Positions 46,692 through 57,487 of a stretch of DNA of 64,000 nt are shown here, in pieces. The translations under genes were made by a program, and so were the position numbers. Source of the DNA: Timema cristinae (taxonomy: Eukaryota; Arthropoda; Insecta; Phasmatodea; Timematidae). A model generated the notes under the pieces. It was not told where the DNA came from and did no database searches. It saw only the letters and a list, made by a program, of their open reading frames with translations. The stretch is from the NCBI GenBank assembly GCA_039000515.1, contig JBCFYV010000012.1, positions 85,404,284 to 85,468,283 of the forward strand. The letters are read 5' to 3'. Position 1 is the first letter of the stretch; each line of letters begins with the position of its first letter.

Positions 46692-47882
46692 AAGTACACA
46701 TCGATGATGAACTTCGATTACCTACAGAAAATGTATTTCCTCTAGTAGCAAATAACATCCGTACACGAAATTCACTATGCATATTTGAGAAATATTCAAG
46801 AACTACTTCAATGGTCCAACGGCTGTTGTTGACTGGCAGAATAAATATAGTACACAACACTAACAATGATAACGTTGCTTCATTTTTTTTTTTATACCTA
46901 ATCAACATATTTATGTTGTCTTTTGTTTATCGATTATATAGTTTGTCTAGATAAATTGTCAAAACATTGTTGTAATAAATGATATACAGTTTTGCGACAT
47001 ATTTTCTAGCCCAAAACCCATAATTTGTAAACAATGTAAACATATTAAACCCTGTTGACTACAATATTTATATTTAATCTAAAAATATAAAATATTCAAA
47101 ATATTATACCTGATTTTTTAAGTATATCACCGATTTCATGCCACAGATTTTGCTTCAACTGTGATTTCATGTAGTCTTTACTTTTCACATTACATTATAT
47201 AACACAGCTTGATTCTTCACAAAATTGATTAATATTTAGTCTTCTTCGTTACTCCAATTTTGACTAATTTTTAATGAAAAGTTCACCACACCACTGCGAA
47301 AAACGTTACTTAATTGTTTGCTGCCATAATGACGGCCGTGATGCAAATGGCAGAACCGCTATTTGTATAGACAAACGTTTTTGTGATCTCATTCACAGTC
47401 ATATTACGACTGCTACTCGAGGAAATCGTATCTTAAATATCTCAAAAGCTTCGTGTCACTAGAACAATGTATTTAAATGTGAACACCATTTATTATTGTG
47501 ATTTTATTTGTGTTAATGTTTTATATAATTCAGCCATATTCCTTTGTCAAGAGCATTGCACAATATCTACCGGACGCAGAAGTTTGAAATTAAAAAAAAA
47601 TTAGCACCTGTGCATGAGCTTGTGCTAGAATTTTAAAATTTTGAATATAATTGTTTAAATTAATTAAAAACCTAGTTGGACACAAAGTAATATTATATAT
47701 AAAGGAGTTGTTTGTTATTATTTCATGCTAAAAACTCTACCAACTTGAAAACTAAAAATAATCAAAATGAATATTTCTGTTTTAAAAGACTAGTTGATAT
47801 TAAAACAATTGAATTCTTCCAAAGGCCATTAGTCAGTATTCTAAAAAAATAAGTACACTTGTTTTTTCGCTTGTGTGTCTAG

Positions 47883-48045
47883 ATCCGGACCTTCGAGGCT
47901 TGGAGCTCGCAAAAGGAACCAGAAAACAAGTTCTCAAAATGTCTATTCTTGCTCTATCTGCCAGGATACTTTGAACAACGTGGGTTTCAGGCTATTGCCA
48001 TGTACACACTCCTTCCACGGGACCTGTATTGACCGCTGGTTCGAG
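47883..48045 (+). CDS. RING-H2 membrane protein, exon 2 (most of the RING)
   Basis: Codons 72-126. It reads SGPSRLGARKRNQK, then the RING ligands C95 and C98 (CSIC), C112 and H114 (CTH), H117 and C120 (FHGTC), followed by IDRWFE. The acceptor GTCTAG and the donor GAG|GTAGGC flank it, in phase 2 and 0. The spacing is C3H2C3 (RING-H2). An E2-binding surface is expected around I97 and W124, as in active ubiquitin ligases. Confidence 0.85.
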
Positions 48046-48164
48046 GTAGGCCCATGTTACAATTATTTAGCTCTTGTTGTTCCAATTTGAGAAAGGGTAT
48101 CACCCAAAGTTTGTTATTAGCTGATAGGTTTGCCTATTGACGTTTATACTGTACACTAAAAGGG

Positions 48165-48305
48165 TAGGGGTAACAAAGGTAGAATTTAGGAGAAATGTAC
48201 TCAAATTTGCGTGGTAGGAAACCATTTAGGAAATACCACCTCAACATGCTTAACCAGAATTCAAACCCTGTTCTTCCCCTCACGGGTAAACTAGTCAAGG
48301 TAAGA
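48165..48305 (-). repeat. SINE-2 copy
   Basis: On the - strand a B-box-like GGGTTTGAATTCTGG is followed by TTTCCTAAATGGTTTCC. The 3' end is not clear. Confidence 0.5.
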
Positions 48306-48357
48306 CTGATGCCTTTGTTTACGTGCCCACTATTGCAGATAGCTTTGTGTGTTAAGA

Positions 48358-49131
48358 CAGTGTTTCACAAACTTTCTAAGTTCACGGTACACTTAAAAAG
48401 GATATTTTGTTTTGGGTATGCACCATGGCAACAGAAAATGCATTATGCACCCACAATGGTTGTACAGTAAATTAAAATTAAGAACATATATTAGACTAAT
48501 TTTTTCCTGGCGTAACTTCAAATGTTCCAAGATTAAAGGTTGAAGTTATTTTTCTCTGCCCGCCTTTTTATCATTTGGAACCATTTCGTTCAAACCATTA
48601 CTAATTTGGGTAAACCACGACTAAAACTTTGCGTGGAATCTTTTGATTTCGTCAGATGTATTTAAAATATTAAGTATGAGGAAGTAAGAAATGTGAACAT
48701 ACAGCTGTTGCTCTAACCAACTTCTTTCATATTCTTCAGCATTTGCAAGGCGCTCTGGGTGTGACACACCTAATCTGCTACCATGATACACTAGTGTGCC
48801 ACAGCACACTGTTTGGCGGACAGGTGACCTGGTGGTCTAGGGGTAAGGTGTCAGACTTCTGTGCTGGTGGCCGGGGTTCAATCCTCGGTCCCGGCACAGA
48901 TTTATATGATTACCAAACCCTTCCTTCACCTCTGACAAGACGTGTATTAATCACAACTTGTGAATGTGGGGAATGCCAGGCCTCCACTGTGGTTCGGATT
49001 CCACGTTAAACTGTAGGTCCTCCATTTCATCTCACAATCACCCTACCATTACACATTAGCGTAAGTGCGTATAACCCGAACGGGTAGTAAGACGCGGTGC
49101 TAATAATAATAATAATGTTTGGGGGACACTT
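48358..49131. mobile_element. Possible hAT-like repeat split by SINE-1
   Basis: It starts CAGTGTTTCACAAACTTTC. Before the SINE there is GTGTGCCACAGCACACTG, and after it GGGGGACACTT. Both resemble ends of hAT-type elements. The outer flanks do not show a clear duplication, so the extent is uncertain. Confidence 0.3.
48823..49115 (+). repeat. SINE-1, full head, 13-bp target duplication
   Basis: The head carries GGTGGTCTAGGGGTAAGG (A-box-like) and GGGGTTCAATCC (B-box-like), then the common body and (TAA)n tail. TGTTTGGCGGACA (48810-48822) and TGTTTGGGGGACA (49116-49128) flank it, differing at one base. Confidence 0.9.
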
Positions 49132-49559
49132 CAACCCAAGCAATTTTATTCAGGCATTTATTTTAGTTCAGTTATTATGTTATTTTATATCACTTCATTT
49201 ATTGAAAACTTTTAGTTTCTCATTTGAAGCACATTTGGAAATGGAAGATGGTGCCGTCCTTACACAATTAAAGCTTTGTTCCCATCCCTTTCACTGGTAG
49301 GGCTGTGCAAAATCCATCTTGAAGCTAAGCTGAATTGAATACAGTGTAATCTAGGTTAATTTTCATCGGGGATCTTAAAGAAAAAACAACATGAATACAG
49401 GCAAACAATATTTAAAATTACTGGAGTAAAACATTCAAATTTTCCTATATGTATTTACTAAATAAAAAAAAATGTACACAAATAATGTTATTGTTTCCAC
49501 TGTCAAGTTCACTTTGCAATACTTCTTTTTACGAAGGAATTACTGTCTGTGCACAGCAG

Positions 49560-50120
49560 TAAAGTAAATCAATCCTTCACACAATTTTCTTCATAGCAGG
49601 TCTCTCCTTTCAATGGCAGCATTTGGTCTTGCAAACCATTGAAAAAAAAGAAGAAAAAAGACCAGTTTCTTCTGGATTATAGATGTCCTTATCTTCATAC
49701 CGCTCCAGCAGTTCTAGAATCTTTTCAAGTCAGAGTTCTGTGGCGTTGGTATCCATAGCAGCATTCTCCCTGGCCAGTTTTTTAAATACCAGGCCATGGT
49801 ATTGCTTTAAGCAGGAGACCCAACCGTTTGAAACTGAAAAGTTCTCAACCCTTATTTAAGCTATTTTGAGGTATTTCTTCCACAGAATGCTTCCATCTAC
49901 AAGAATACCTGATGCTCCGACTTTATGCAAAGAGGACATTTCCCATCTCGCTGTAGGTCGATACCTTTCCCGTCTTCTTTTTCTTGGCTCATGCACACCA
50001 CAGTTATCAACTGGCCCTCTGGTCTCCTTTTTCTTCACAATAATTATATTTAGGGTTGATGGTGTCAGGCCTAGTGGCTTGGCTACACCAATTCTCCTTT
50101 CTCTGATGAGTTTTCATCCA
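49560..50120 (-). pseudogene. pogo/Tigger-type transposase fragment
   Basis: On the - strand, frames give SGILVDGSILWKKYLKIA, then SVSNGWVS, FKKLARENAAMDTNATEL, ILELLERYEDKDIYNPEETG and LPLKGETCYEE. The SNGW and N(A/P)EETG...KG phrases are typical of the CENP-B/DDE part of Tigger transposases. Frames shift several times and the element is truncated at both ends. It lies inside RING intron 2. Confidence 0.65.
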
Positions 50121-50409
50121 CCTTTTCTATGATGTAAAATTGTTATTATAAAGTCCCAAATAGTTTCACAGGAAATGCCATGTGGGATGAAAGAATATTA
50201 AAAAATAATTATGACTCTAATAATATTAATAATACACTGTTGAGGATCAAACAAATGTGATGAACTGCGTACTCAACTAGACAAACGTGCAAAGTGAAGT
50301 GAGTCACACTAAGATGCAGGCAGGTTTTCCCAGCCTGACCAGGGTCTCACCATCCTGCTTTCCTTCCAGCTCATTGTTTAGCATATAAGATGCACAACTG
50401 TAACTTGCT

Positions 50410-50613
50410 GAGCAAGACTGCCCGAGTCGGGGGAGTCCGAGTTTCGAATCTCGATTGGGTGAATTGGGGGTAGTTTTTCCTAGATGGTTTTCCACTCTCC
50501 ATGCATATGGGGCTCACTTCCTCTAAATTCAACCTTCCCAATTCCTAAACCATTAGCATAATTAGTACTGAAGCATATAACTTGAATGGACAGTAAGATG
50601 CGGTGCTAAATAA
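50410..50613 (+). repeat. SINE-2 with 9-bp target duplication
   Basis: TAACTTGCT occurs at 50401-50409 and 50614-50622. It has a B-box-like GAGTTTCGAATCTCG, TTTCCTAGATGGTTTTCC in the body and a GTAAGATGCGGTGCTAA tail. Confidence 0.8.
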
Positions 50614-51597
50614 TAACTTGCTACACCACATTCCATATAGATCAACCGCTGTTACTACTATCAATGTGTACTTAACGTTAATGTGTATGGGGTTTCTCTT
50701 TCATAATAAGGATTAATCTTGGATTCATTTCTTCCAGATGAAAAGTTCTGACCCATATTTAGAAAAACAATCGAGAAACGATTGTTGCTGGTTTTATTTA
50801 TATAGTTTGATTAGTATGTGTTCAAGGCCTATAAAAATCGAATGGTGGATCTGGAAAGTGATACATTCGGGAAAAATAGAGTGAGGTTTTAATACACAAT
50901 GTGAAACACAGAGGCAGAATCAAAGTATAAATAAGTGTATAATCTGAACTGGTAGTAAGTTGCAGTACTAAAAAACAAATAATGAATATATCTTATTAAT
51001 AATTATTGTTTTATTCTGTAAAAGTATTGTTGTATTTATATGATTTTATACACTAAAATCATTTTGTTTGTGGTATTTCATTCTAAGCTGATAGATACAT
51101 CACAACATTTAAACCAATTACCACAGATTTTGGTCAAATTAACATTAATTGGTAATTTACATAACTACAAATGGTGATAATTGAACATAAATGAGGACTT
51201 TAGATGTCAATAGATTTATTGAAGAAGCTTTTTGTTATGTTTTGAATGAGGCACAGGAAAGATAGATAGAAATTAAGGTTGGGCTCTTGACTCCTTCAAA
51301 TCCTCAGGGATGTTCGAGATTCGAGGATTCAGGAATATTTTGGATTAGAGACTCAAACCCTTAATTTTTTTTCCCCCCAAATGTTTCAAGTGAAATTTGT
51401 CATATAGCTCTTATACTGCTTATTGCTGGTTCAGAACTATTTATGAACTATAGAACAAACTCAATAACAAGGCCCCAGACCAGTAGTTTAACACTTAACT
51501 GAATGTATGTATGTTATAATAAATGGATTATAAGAAAGAATGTAAACATTAAATTACTGTTTCTATTTTCTATTATTCTATTATATACAGTAGCCCC

Positions 51598-51809
51598 ATG
51601 GCTTCTTTGGTGCTGACTGACAGCTGACAGCTTTGAAAAGTTACCAGACCAAATTATGTATCCCTACGCCGAACCATATGACCTGCAAAAAAACATGTGT
51701 TTAGCATTTGTCACTTCTGACAGTCATTATTTAGGTATATACCTAAATATTGATTGTCAGAAGTCAGCTGTGAGCTGTCAGTCAGAACCAAAGAAGCCAT
51801 GGGCTACTG
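51598..51809. mobile_element. Mariner-type MITE, 212 bp, TA target
   Basis: The terminal repeats are CAGTAGCCC and GGGCTACTG with TA on both outer sides (51596-51597 and 51810-51811), as in Tc1/mariner elements. The arms run about 45-50 bases with a few mismatches. A second, inner inverted repeat (TTCTGACA...TGTCAGAA) surrounds ATTTAGGTATATACCTAAAT, a perfect 20-base palindrome. Confidence 0.8.
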
Positions 51810-52218
51810 TATAACCTCTTATGTTCATAATTTTTACCAAGATTTGGATTCAATATTCGGATTTGTAAAAAAATTGATTCAGCCTAACTCTAATGGTTGT
51901 ACTTTATTATATGCGAACAATCAATCCAATTAAGTTAACAAAAGTAAATTCCTCTTTTTACCATTGCACTGTTTTCTGTAGACGACAGTAGTAGCACAAT
52001 AGTGGCGTATTCTACTCTACTGCAGCATATTACTCGAATAACGTAAATCTTAAATTACATAAAGTTAGGCTTTTCAGGAATCTGGAATAAAATCCTATCA
52101 CTAAGTGAATACTTATTGCTGTTAATTATCTGTACACTATTTGATACCAAATTTAGAACAATAATTGTAATTTATTTAATAATAATTTTTAGGGGAAATG
52201 TAAGGCCCAGGGCAATCG

Positions 52219-52252
52219 CCCCCCCCCTCCCCCCCCCCCCCCCCCCCCCCCC
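52219..52252 (+). repeat. Poly-C tract
   Basis: Thirty-four bases of C with a single T at 52228, followed by GGGCGCGG. Length polymorphism and a G-quadruplex on the other strand are likely. The exact length may be unreliable. Confidence 0.85.
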
Positions 52253-52624
52253 GGGCGCGGCCTTGCATACAAAGAAAACAAATAAAGTTAGTTACATTTA
52301 AATTCCTAAAGGAAAGTCATGATTGTGGCAAAAGTCAATGTTTCCAGAATAGGATGTACAAGTCGAAAAGAAAATGTATTTTGTCAGTCACTTGTTCCCT
52401 ACATGTCACAACAATTGAAATATAGGAGATTTGGCAACATTTAACAGAGATAATGAAGATAAAGCTTTCTTCCATAAGACCTGCAGTTCCCTCACAGCTG
52501 GTGGTCATTGTAGAGCAAATGTTTTTAATTCATGTGTATCATTGACTGATATGTGATGATTGTCCACTGAATTAGTTTGTCCCGATAGATGATTAAAATT
52601 CAATATAATGAAAAATTACAACCT

Positions 52625-52695
52625 TGACACAGGAATTTTAATCCTGGACCTTTGATTTTACGAGCCAGGGATCTACCACTGAACCTTCATGGTTC
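52625..52695 (-). repeat. SINE-4 fragment
   Basis: On the - strand a GGTTCAGTGGTAGA head and CAAAGGTCCAGGATTAAAA resemble the tRNA-like part of SINE-4. It has no acceptor stem. Confidence 0.4.
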
Positions 52696-52795
52696 ATCTC
52701 ATCCAGAGCTGTCTTTCACTAGTTGTACTGTTACCAAAATAAACAGGTTACTACAAATAGTGAACAATGAGCCTGAGTATAAGATTCACCAGGAT

Positions 52796-52870
52796 GGCTC
52801 AGTGAATAGAGCATTGGTGCTCAAAGCCAAAAATCTGTGGTTTGATTCCTGTGTTCAGATTGTAATTTTT
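52796..52870 (+). repeat. SINE-4 / tRNA-like fragment
   Basis: GGCTCAGTGAATAGAGC is A-box-like and GGTTTGATTCCTG is B-box-like, with about 35 bases between them. There is no paired acceptor stem or CCA. Confidence 0.45.
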
Positions 52871-52943
52871 CCCTTAATAGAATAAAATAAATGTGTTATG
52901 ATAGTATAAAATAACAAAATTACATCTTATTTATTATTTTCAG

Positions 52944-52982
52944 GAGAAACGAATATGCCCCGTTTGCCGCAGCAATGTTTAA
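52944..52982 (+). CDS. RING-H2 membrane protein, exon 3
   Basis: Twelve codons EKRICPVCRSNV and TAA. It supplies the last two zinc ligands, C131 and C134, to complete the RING. The acceptor TTTTCAG precedes it and the phase is 0, agreeing with exon 2. An ATTAAA at 53273 is a possible polyadenylation signal. Confidence 0.85.
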   Translation, partial: EKRICPVCRSNV

Positions 52983-53319
52983 AGTGGAGCGTCCTCGCGA
53001 GACCATGGCGACATAAATACTTTACAAGACTTTGGCTGTTTTAGTATTTGATCATTGGTATTTTCTAAGAAAACTTACTATCTACGAGCAGAAATAATGA
53101 GGCGTTTATACGCCCACAGTCACGTAGGGATTATATTCTAAATTATTTGAATAGCTATCTTTCAGATGAAATTTTGTATGTTAAATTCAAATAAGAGAGA
53201 TTATGACTTTAAAAAATGAAATAACTTAAACTTGTTTAAATAACAAATACTTGCTTAATAATTGTGAAATGTATTAAAACAGTGTGGAAATACAAACACT
53301 TTGGGGGTTGGGGACTCAA

Positions 53320-53550
53320 GAAAAAAATTAGTGTTTTTCCACTTTTTATAGTAAAACAAATCAAATATTGCTTCTATACAAACTTAGTTTAATTTTCCCC
53401 TTATGGTGATGGCAACAGTTCCTCAATATCTCTCAAGGGTGTCCTGTAATTTAATGACAACTATATGAACAAAATTAAACTCTTTGTTTGTATAGGAGCA
53501 ATATTTGATCTATTTCGACGAAAAAAAGTAACAAAAAAAGGGTTGATAGC
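53320..53550. mobile_element. Foldback element
   Basis: ATCAAATATTGCTTCTATAC with flanking T-rich bases (53360 region) and the inverse at about 53470-53514 (GTATAGGAGCAATATTTGAT) are separated by about 80 bases. The arms are 40 bases or longer. No TIR tips or duplication were identified. Confidence 0.55.
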
Positions 53551-53959
53551 TTTCATATTTTTTGTTTACTTTTCTGTTTTTCTCTTATTCTCAATACAAA
53601 AAAGGAATAAGCTATTTCCAAAAATTGAAAACTATCTGTAACAATGAAAGTGATCATAAGATGTAAAGCCCTGTCCACAGAGCCCCGTAAGCTCCGCATC
53701 CCTCTGGTCTTTATAAATGGAAATAGCGTCTACAAAGTCTATATCCTTAACCACATAACTATGTCAACCAATGAGAATGCCAGAGATTACATCCAAGTAA
53801 ACTCTCCAAAAGAAAATTGGCTAGAGCAAGACGCAAGCAGATATACTCTGTGAATTGGTGGTTTATATTATAAAGAATATGAATGGGAAGTTTAACTGTA
53901 CCAAAGCAACACCATTATTTATAAGGACTTGTTATTACTCAGAAAACTTTCTAAGATGT

Positions 53960-54117
53960 GTAGTAATACCAACTTGTGAATGTATAGAATGCCAGGTCTC
54001 CACCGTGGTTCGGATCCCACGTTAAAGTGTAGGTCCTCCATTTCATCTCGGTCACTCTACCATTACACATTAGCGTATAGCTCGAATGGGTAGTAAGATG
54101 TGATAATAATAATAATA
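53960..54117 (+). repeat. SINE-1, strongly truncated, 12-bp target duplication
   Basis: Only the 3' half, from the CTTGTGAATGT phrase to the GTAGTAAGAT tail, is present. TTTCTAAGATGT is identical on both sides (53948-53959 and 54118-54129). Confidence 0.85.
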
Positions 54118-54320
54118 TTTCTAAGATGTCACGCTTCCCAGGGTTTTTAGATTTTCAGAAAAAATATTTCTCAAATAGCTTTGTTCATAAAACTATTATT
54201 TATCTTACATTAGTTTTTATAGCAACAGATTCTTGTGCTGCCATTGGTGCTTTTATTCCGATCTACACGCACATATTTACTTTGCTGTGTTTGGTAGTCC
54301 ATATCGACTAGTCCTTAGAG

Positions 54321-54899
54321 CAGGGATTCCCAACCTTTTTCACCACAGGGCACACTTAGTTGAAGACAATATTTTCACGGCATGCTTGTATAAAAGCTGT
54401 AATATAATACATTTTGATATTAAAATTTAGATAAATATTAAAATGATTAGTATCTAGATGAGTTGACAATAAGTGTATTTTCCTATCAATGCTCTCATCA
54501 ACTTGAAGATTAAATTGTCTATTTTCTTTAATCTTTCCAACAACATTTGGACTGATGTCTTTAGACAGTTCAGCAATATGCTGGTATATTATACTATTGA
54601 AAAAGGCACTTTTGAAATTTACTCTTTAGATTCTTTTATAAGCCTGAGCATGGTTTCAAAATTGACCTGAGGAGATGGTACTATTTCATTCTCACCAATA
54701 AATTGTGGTTTTGTGTCTTTTGCGATCAATTCAGTAACTTTGAACCAAAGTTAAAGATAGAAACTGGTCGGTTATAACACTTTAGAAGGCTTATAACTGG
54801 ATCTAGCAGTAGATTTATCATAAGATGTTTGTTAAATTCAAACTTTGAGGAATTTTGTGGAACACTAAAGTGTGGTAGCACACCAGCTGGGAACCACTG
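54321..54899. mobile_element. hAT-like MITE, 579 bp
   Basis: It starts CAGGGATTCCCAACC and ends GGGAACCACTG, a form found at many hAT element tips. The flanks CCTTAGAG and CCTTTAGA are similar with a one-base shift. No transposase is visible. Confidence 0.5.
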
Positions 54900-55270
54900 C
54901 CTTTAGAAAGTTCGTTAAAGTTGAGTCAACCTCTACAAAATGCTAAGGGTTAAGGATAAGGATTTTGTAAATTGTGAAATCTGTTGTCGATCTCTCATGA
55001 AGTGTTACACATCTTACAGAGTCTTTAAGTGTGAAGATTACATTAAGGGCTAACATATATTTTATTTGAGAATGGCTTCCTTACTTACCACCTACATTAC
55101 ACTACTATTAAGCTTGTTTATGTTAATGGGATTTACATCTGGGTTTTTTATGTTGTGATATTTTATTTGATATTATTGTTGATAGTTCCTTAAAAGGATG
55201 CCCTTAAATTTTTAATTTACTAGTGGTGATAGTTTAATCGCAAGTGTGAAATAAATTACATTTAGATGGG

Positions 55271-55351
55271 GAGTAGGAATCAAAATATTTCACAGGACTG
55301 ACGTGCTTAAACTTTAACACATAAGTACTGTGAAACATTTGATTCCCACTC
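55271..55351. repeat. Hairpin with 27-30 bp arms
   Basis: GAGTAGGAATCAAAATATTT and CACAGGACT pair with the inverse of AGTACTGTGAAACATTTGAT and TCCCACTC. The loop is about 25 bases. Confidence 0.6.
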
Positions 55352-55583
55352 ATTTCTCTAATTGATACATTTTGATATTCATATGAAATGGGTTGTCTTG
55401 TTTTAACAGAGATTTAAATTGTGGTTCCTTTTTAACATTGTATTTTAAAATTTTGTTTGTATTCAAATGCTCAACACTATTTGTATATAATTATTTCTGT
55501 TTGATGTATATACTTTTCTGTATTTATAAACCAGGTTGAGATTTTTTTAACTGTTTTTTTTTATTAATTAATCCTGAGTCATC

Positions 55584-55585
<2 letters not shown>

Positions 55586-55621
<36 letters not shown>
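55586..55621. repeat. (TA)n microsatellite
   Basis: About 17 TA units. Confidence 0.9.
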
Positions 55622-55626
<5 letters not shown>

Positions 55627-56947
55627 ATACATGTCAAAATGAGCTTTGTAACTATTTTCAATAATATATTCTAGGCCCTATGCACTTTCTAAATGTGCAT
55701 ATTATATCAATACAAAACTTACAAACTAACTTAACCTAGTACAGAACACTTAGTATATCACGGTGAATCCTGATAATAGTAAATAGAATATCTGGGCAAT
55801 AGGACACACATGTGGACAAATACTAAATTAATCTAAGGGACCCTGCACTTGAGACAAAACCAGGATCACATAGTACCTGCACATTATACCTGAATGTAGA
55901 GACAAAGACTGAACTAGAGTTTCCTAAAGCCTGCAATTGAGATCAAAACAAGCTTCAAAAAATGGTAATTCCATATGACCAATTAAACATTGTGAGCAAA
56001 GAAAATTAAAGTGCCACACATCCTTGTGTTGATTCTCCCTAGTAGTAGTAATTGATGTTCTTGCAGTCTAGGAAGTGGCCTAAGTCCTGAAGATTGTGGC
56101 AGGTTCCAAATCTCCCAGTTTCACACATGGTTTGATTGAGGAGTTGCACAGTGGCTAGACATTTATCTATTAGAAATAATTTGTGATTTTTGTGACAGTA
56201 GGCCGATGTGACGTTTGATCCAACTTTAATTTAGGCCTATTTATTTATTATTTTGTTAGATTATCATGTTTATAATAGTAAAGTAGAAATGATAAAGTTA
56301 ACAAATACAAATTAAAAGCCTTCCAAAAAAACTTCCAGGTGTGTATAATGGTAACAAAAACCTACCTTTCCCTACTTCTAGAGATAAAAACATTTACTTA
56401 CTTTATTTATCAATTCATGATAAAATATGTAGAACTAAATAATATGCTTGGTTGAAATATAAATCACATGACTTTTTACTCAAGCTTGTGGTAAGTACTC
56501 TTTTACCTATAAATAAAATCAAATAAAAAGTGAGTCAAACAATACAACTAATATGAAAAAAAAGCTGGTATCTGCATAAGGGAGCTATAATCATGGGTGT
56601 TCATCCAGCTTTGACACTATAGGATTGACTTTCTAAAAGGTATAGTTAGTTTATTTTTAGTTTTGACTCTGAATATATTGTTATATGTTTAAATTGTAGC
56701 ATGGCTCTAGATAACTCTAAAGGCCCCAGATATGAGTTTATTTCGGTCACACATGTCCCGGTAGGACTACAAGTGAAATTTACAACTCAGGGTTCTGGGC
56801 CAGAGTACAATATGACCTGGGACTAAACCAATTGGTCTCAGCCAGACTCAAGGAGATCAAACCCATGAGGGCCGGCAATCAAAACAAAGAGGGGTTAGAG
56901 ACGACCCCTCAACCAGATAATATCAAAAATATGTTAAAAAAATATGA

Positions 56948-57180
56948 GCCATGCCAGACGGGCAGAAAGACCGAGTTGAGCACCGCAACAAAGATGAACA
57001 ACAGTCATGAACTTACACTAGAAACAAGAGCCATGCCAGATGAGCAGAAAGACCCACGAGTTGATCACCGCAACAAAGGTGAACAACAGTTATGAAATCA
57101 CACTAGAAATGCAAGCCATACCAAATGGGCAGAAAGATCCACAAATTCATTCTAAGAAAGCCGACCAATACCTAATAAGG
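56948..57180 (+). repeat. 82-85 bp tandem repeat, about 3 copies
   Basis: GCCATGCCAGA begins at 56948 and 57030, and GCCATACCAAA at 57115. Each copy includes GGGCAGAAAGA and CACACTAGAAA-like phrases, diverging toward the right. Confidence 0.75.
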
Positions 57181-57487
57181 CATACCATCAGGCCTGAAAT
57201 ATCCTAAACAGCCTCTTTCACGCCTGGAGGCCCTGTAGACTACAACATGGTCATGCAGGCCTTGATATGAGACATACTTTATCTAAGCTGCTGGTCTGAT
57301 GGACCAAGCATGTGAGGTGACGTGAAACTTCACCAATGGCAAGCACAGAGTGTCATGAAAGCTAAAACTAAACTACATTACCTAAAATATGCCCATGAGA
57401 GCTACAAATATCCTCTTGAATGTGGAGACAATTCCTAAGAACTACAACATGGCAATAGAAGCCACCTACTCCCTATCAATATTAAGG

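Larger units (their letters stand above)
45340..46860 (+). pseudogene. Broken PIF/Harbinger transposase (HARBI1-like)
   Basis: Homology to Harbinger nucleases (DDE superfamily) runs through several frames. First is ATGESFRSLAFQNRIYHS, then a stop, then IKEVAERISN (45350-45475). Next [20 protein letters not shown] (45525-45590, containing the first catalytic aspartate in VDGK) and FNYKEYYSI. After the tandem array comes IVGDEAFVLHENLMKPY (46160-46215), then NAFGILCAYF (46290-46330). A C-terminal part follows the SINE. Two insertions (a tandem array at 45744 and a SINE at 46438) and stops make it non-functional. It lies in intron 1 of the RING gene. Confidence 0.75.
41181..47882 (+). other. RING gene intron 1
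   Basis: A 6.7-kb intron ending in CTTGTTTTTTCGCTTGTGTGTCTAG. It holds microsatellites, a SINE-2, the R1a repeat, a Harbinger pseudogene with a nested tandem array, and a SINE-1 (all listed). A TAGGCCTA lies at 41808. 42240-42720 and 43560-44650 show nothing recognised. Confidence 0.6.
48046..52943 (+). other. RING gene intron 2
   Basis: A 4.9-kb intron ending TTATTTATTATTTTCAG. It contains SINE-2 (-), a hAT-like repeat with nested SINE-1, a Tigger pseudogene, a SINE-2, a mariner-like MITE, a poly-C tract and SINE-4 pieces. The remaining unique parts, for instance 50623-51597, show nothing recognised. Confidence 0.6.
54908..57487. other. No gene recognised
   Basis: It holds a foldback at 55271-55351, a (TA)n run at 55586-55621, a TAGGCCTA at 56232 and an 82-85 bp tandem repeat (56948-57180). 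The 87-codon frame at 56832-57095 runs through that repeat and is not a credible gene. Confidence 0.5.

Noticed and set aside
47274..47462. 62-codon frame with several His and Cys (THAP-like?)
   Set aside because: The C2CH spacing of THAP domains is not present.
52796..52870. tRNA gene suggested by A- and B-box-like phrases (also at 11240, 60528, 59540)
   Set aside because: No paired acceptor or anticodon stem could be traced, and the copies are followed by SINE bodies or tails. They are SINE heads.
56832..57095. 87-codon gene
   Set aside because: The frame runs through an 82-85 bp tandem repeat and has no start context or family motif.
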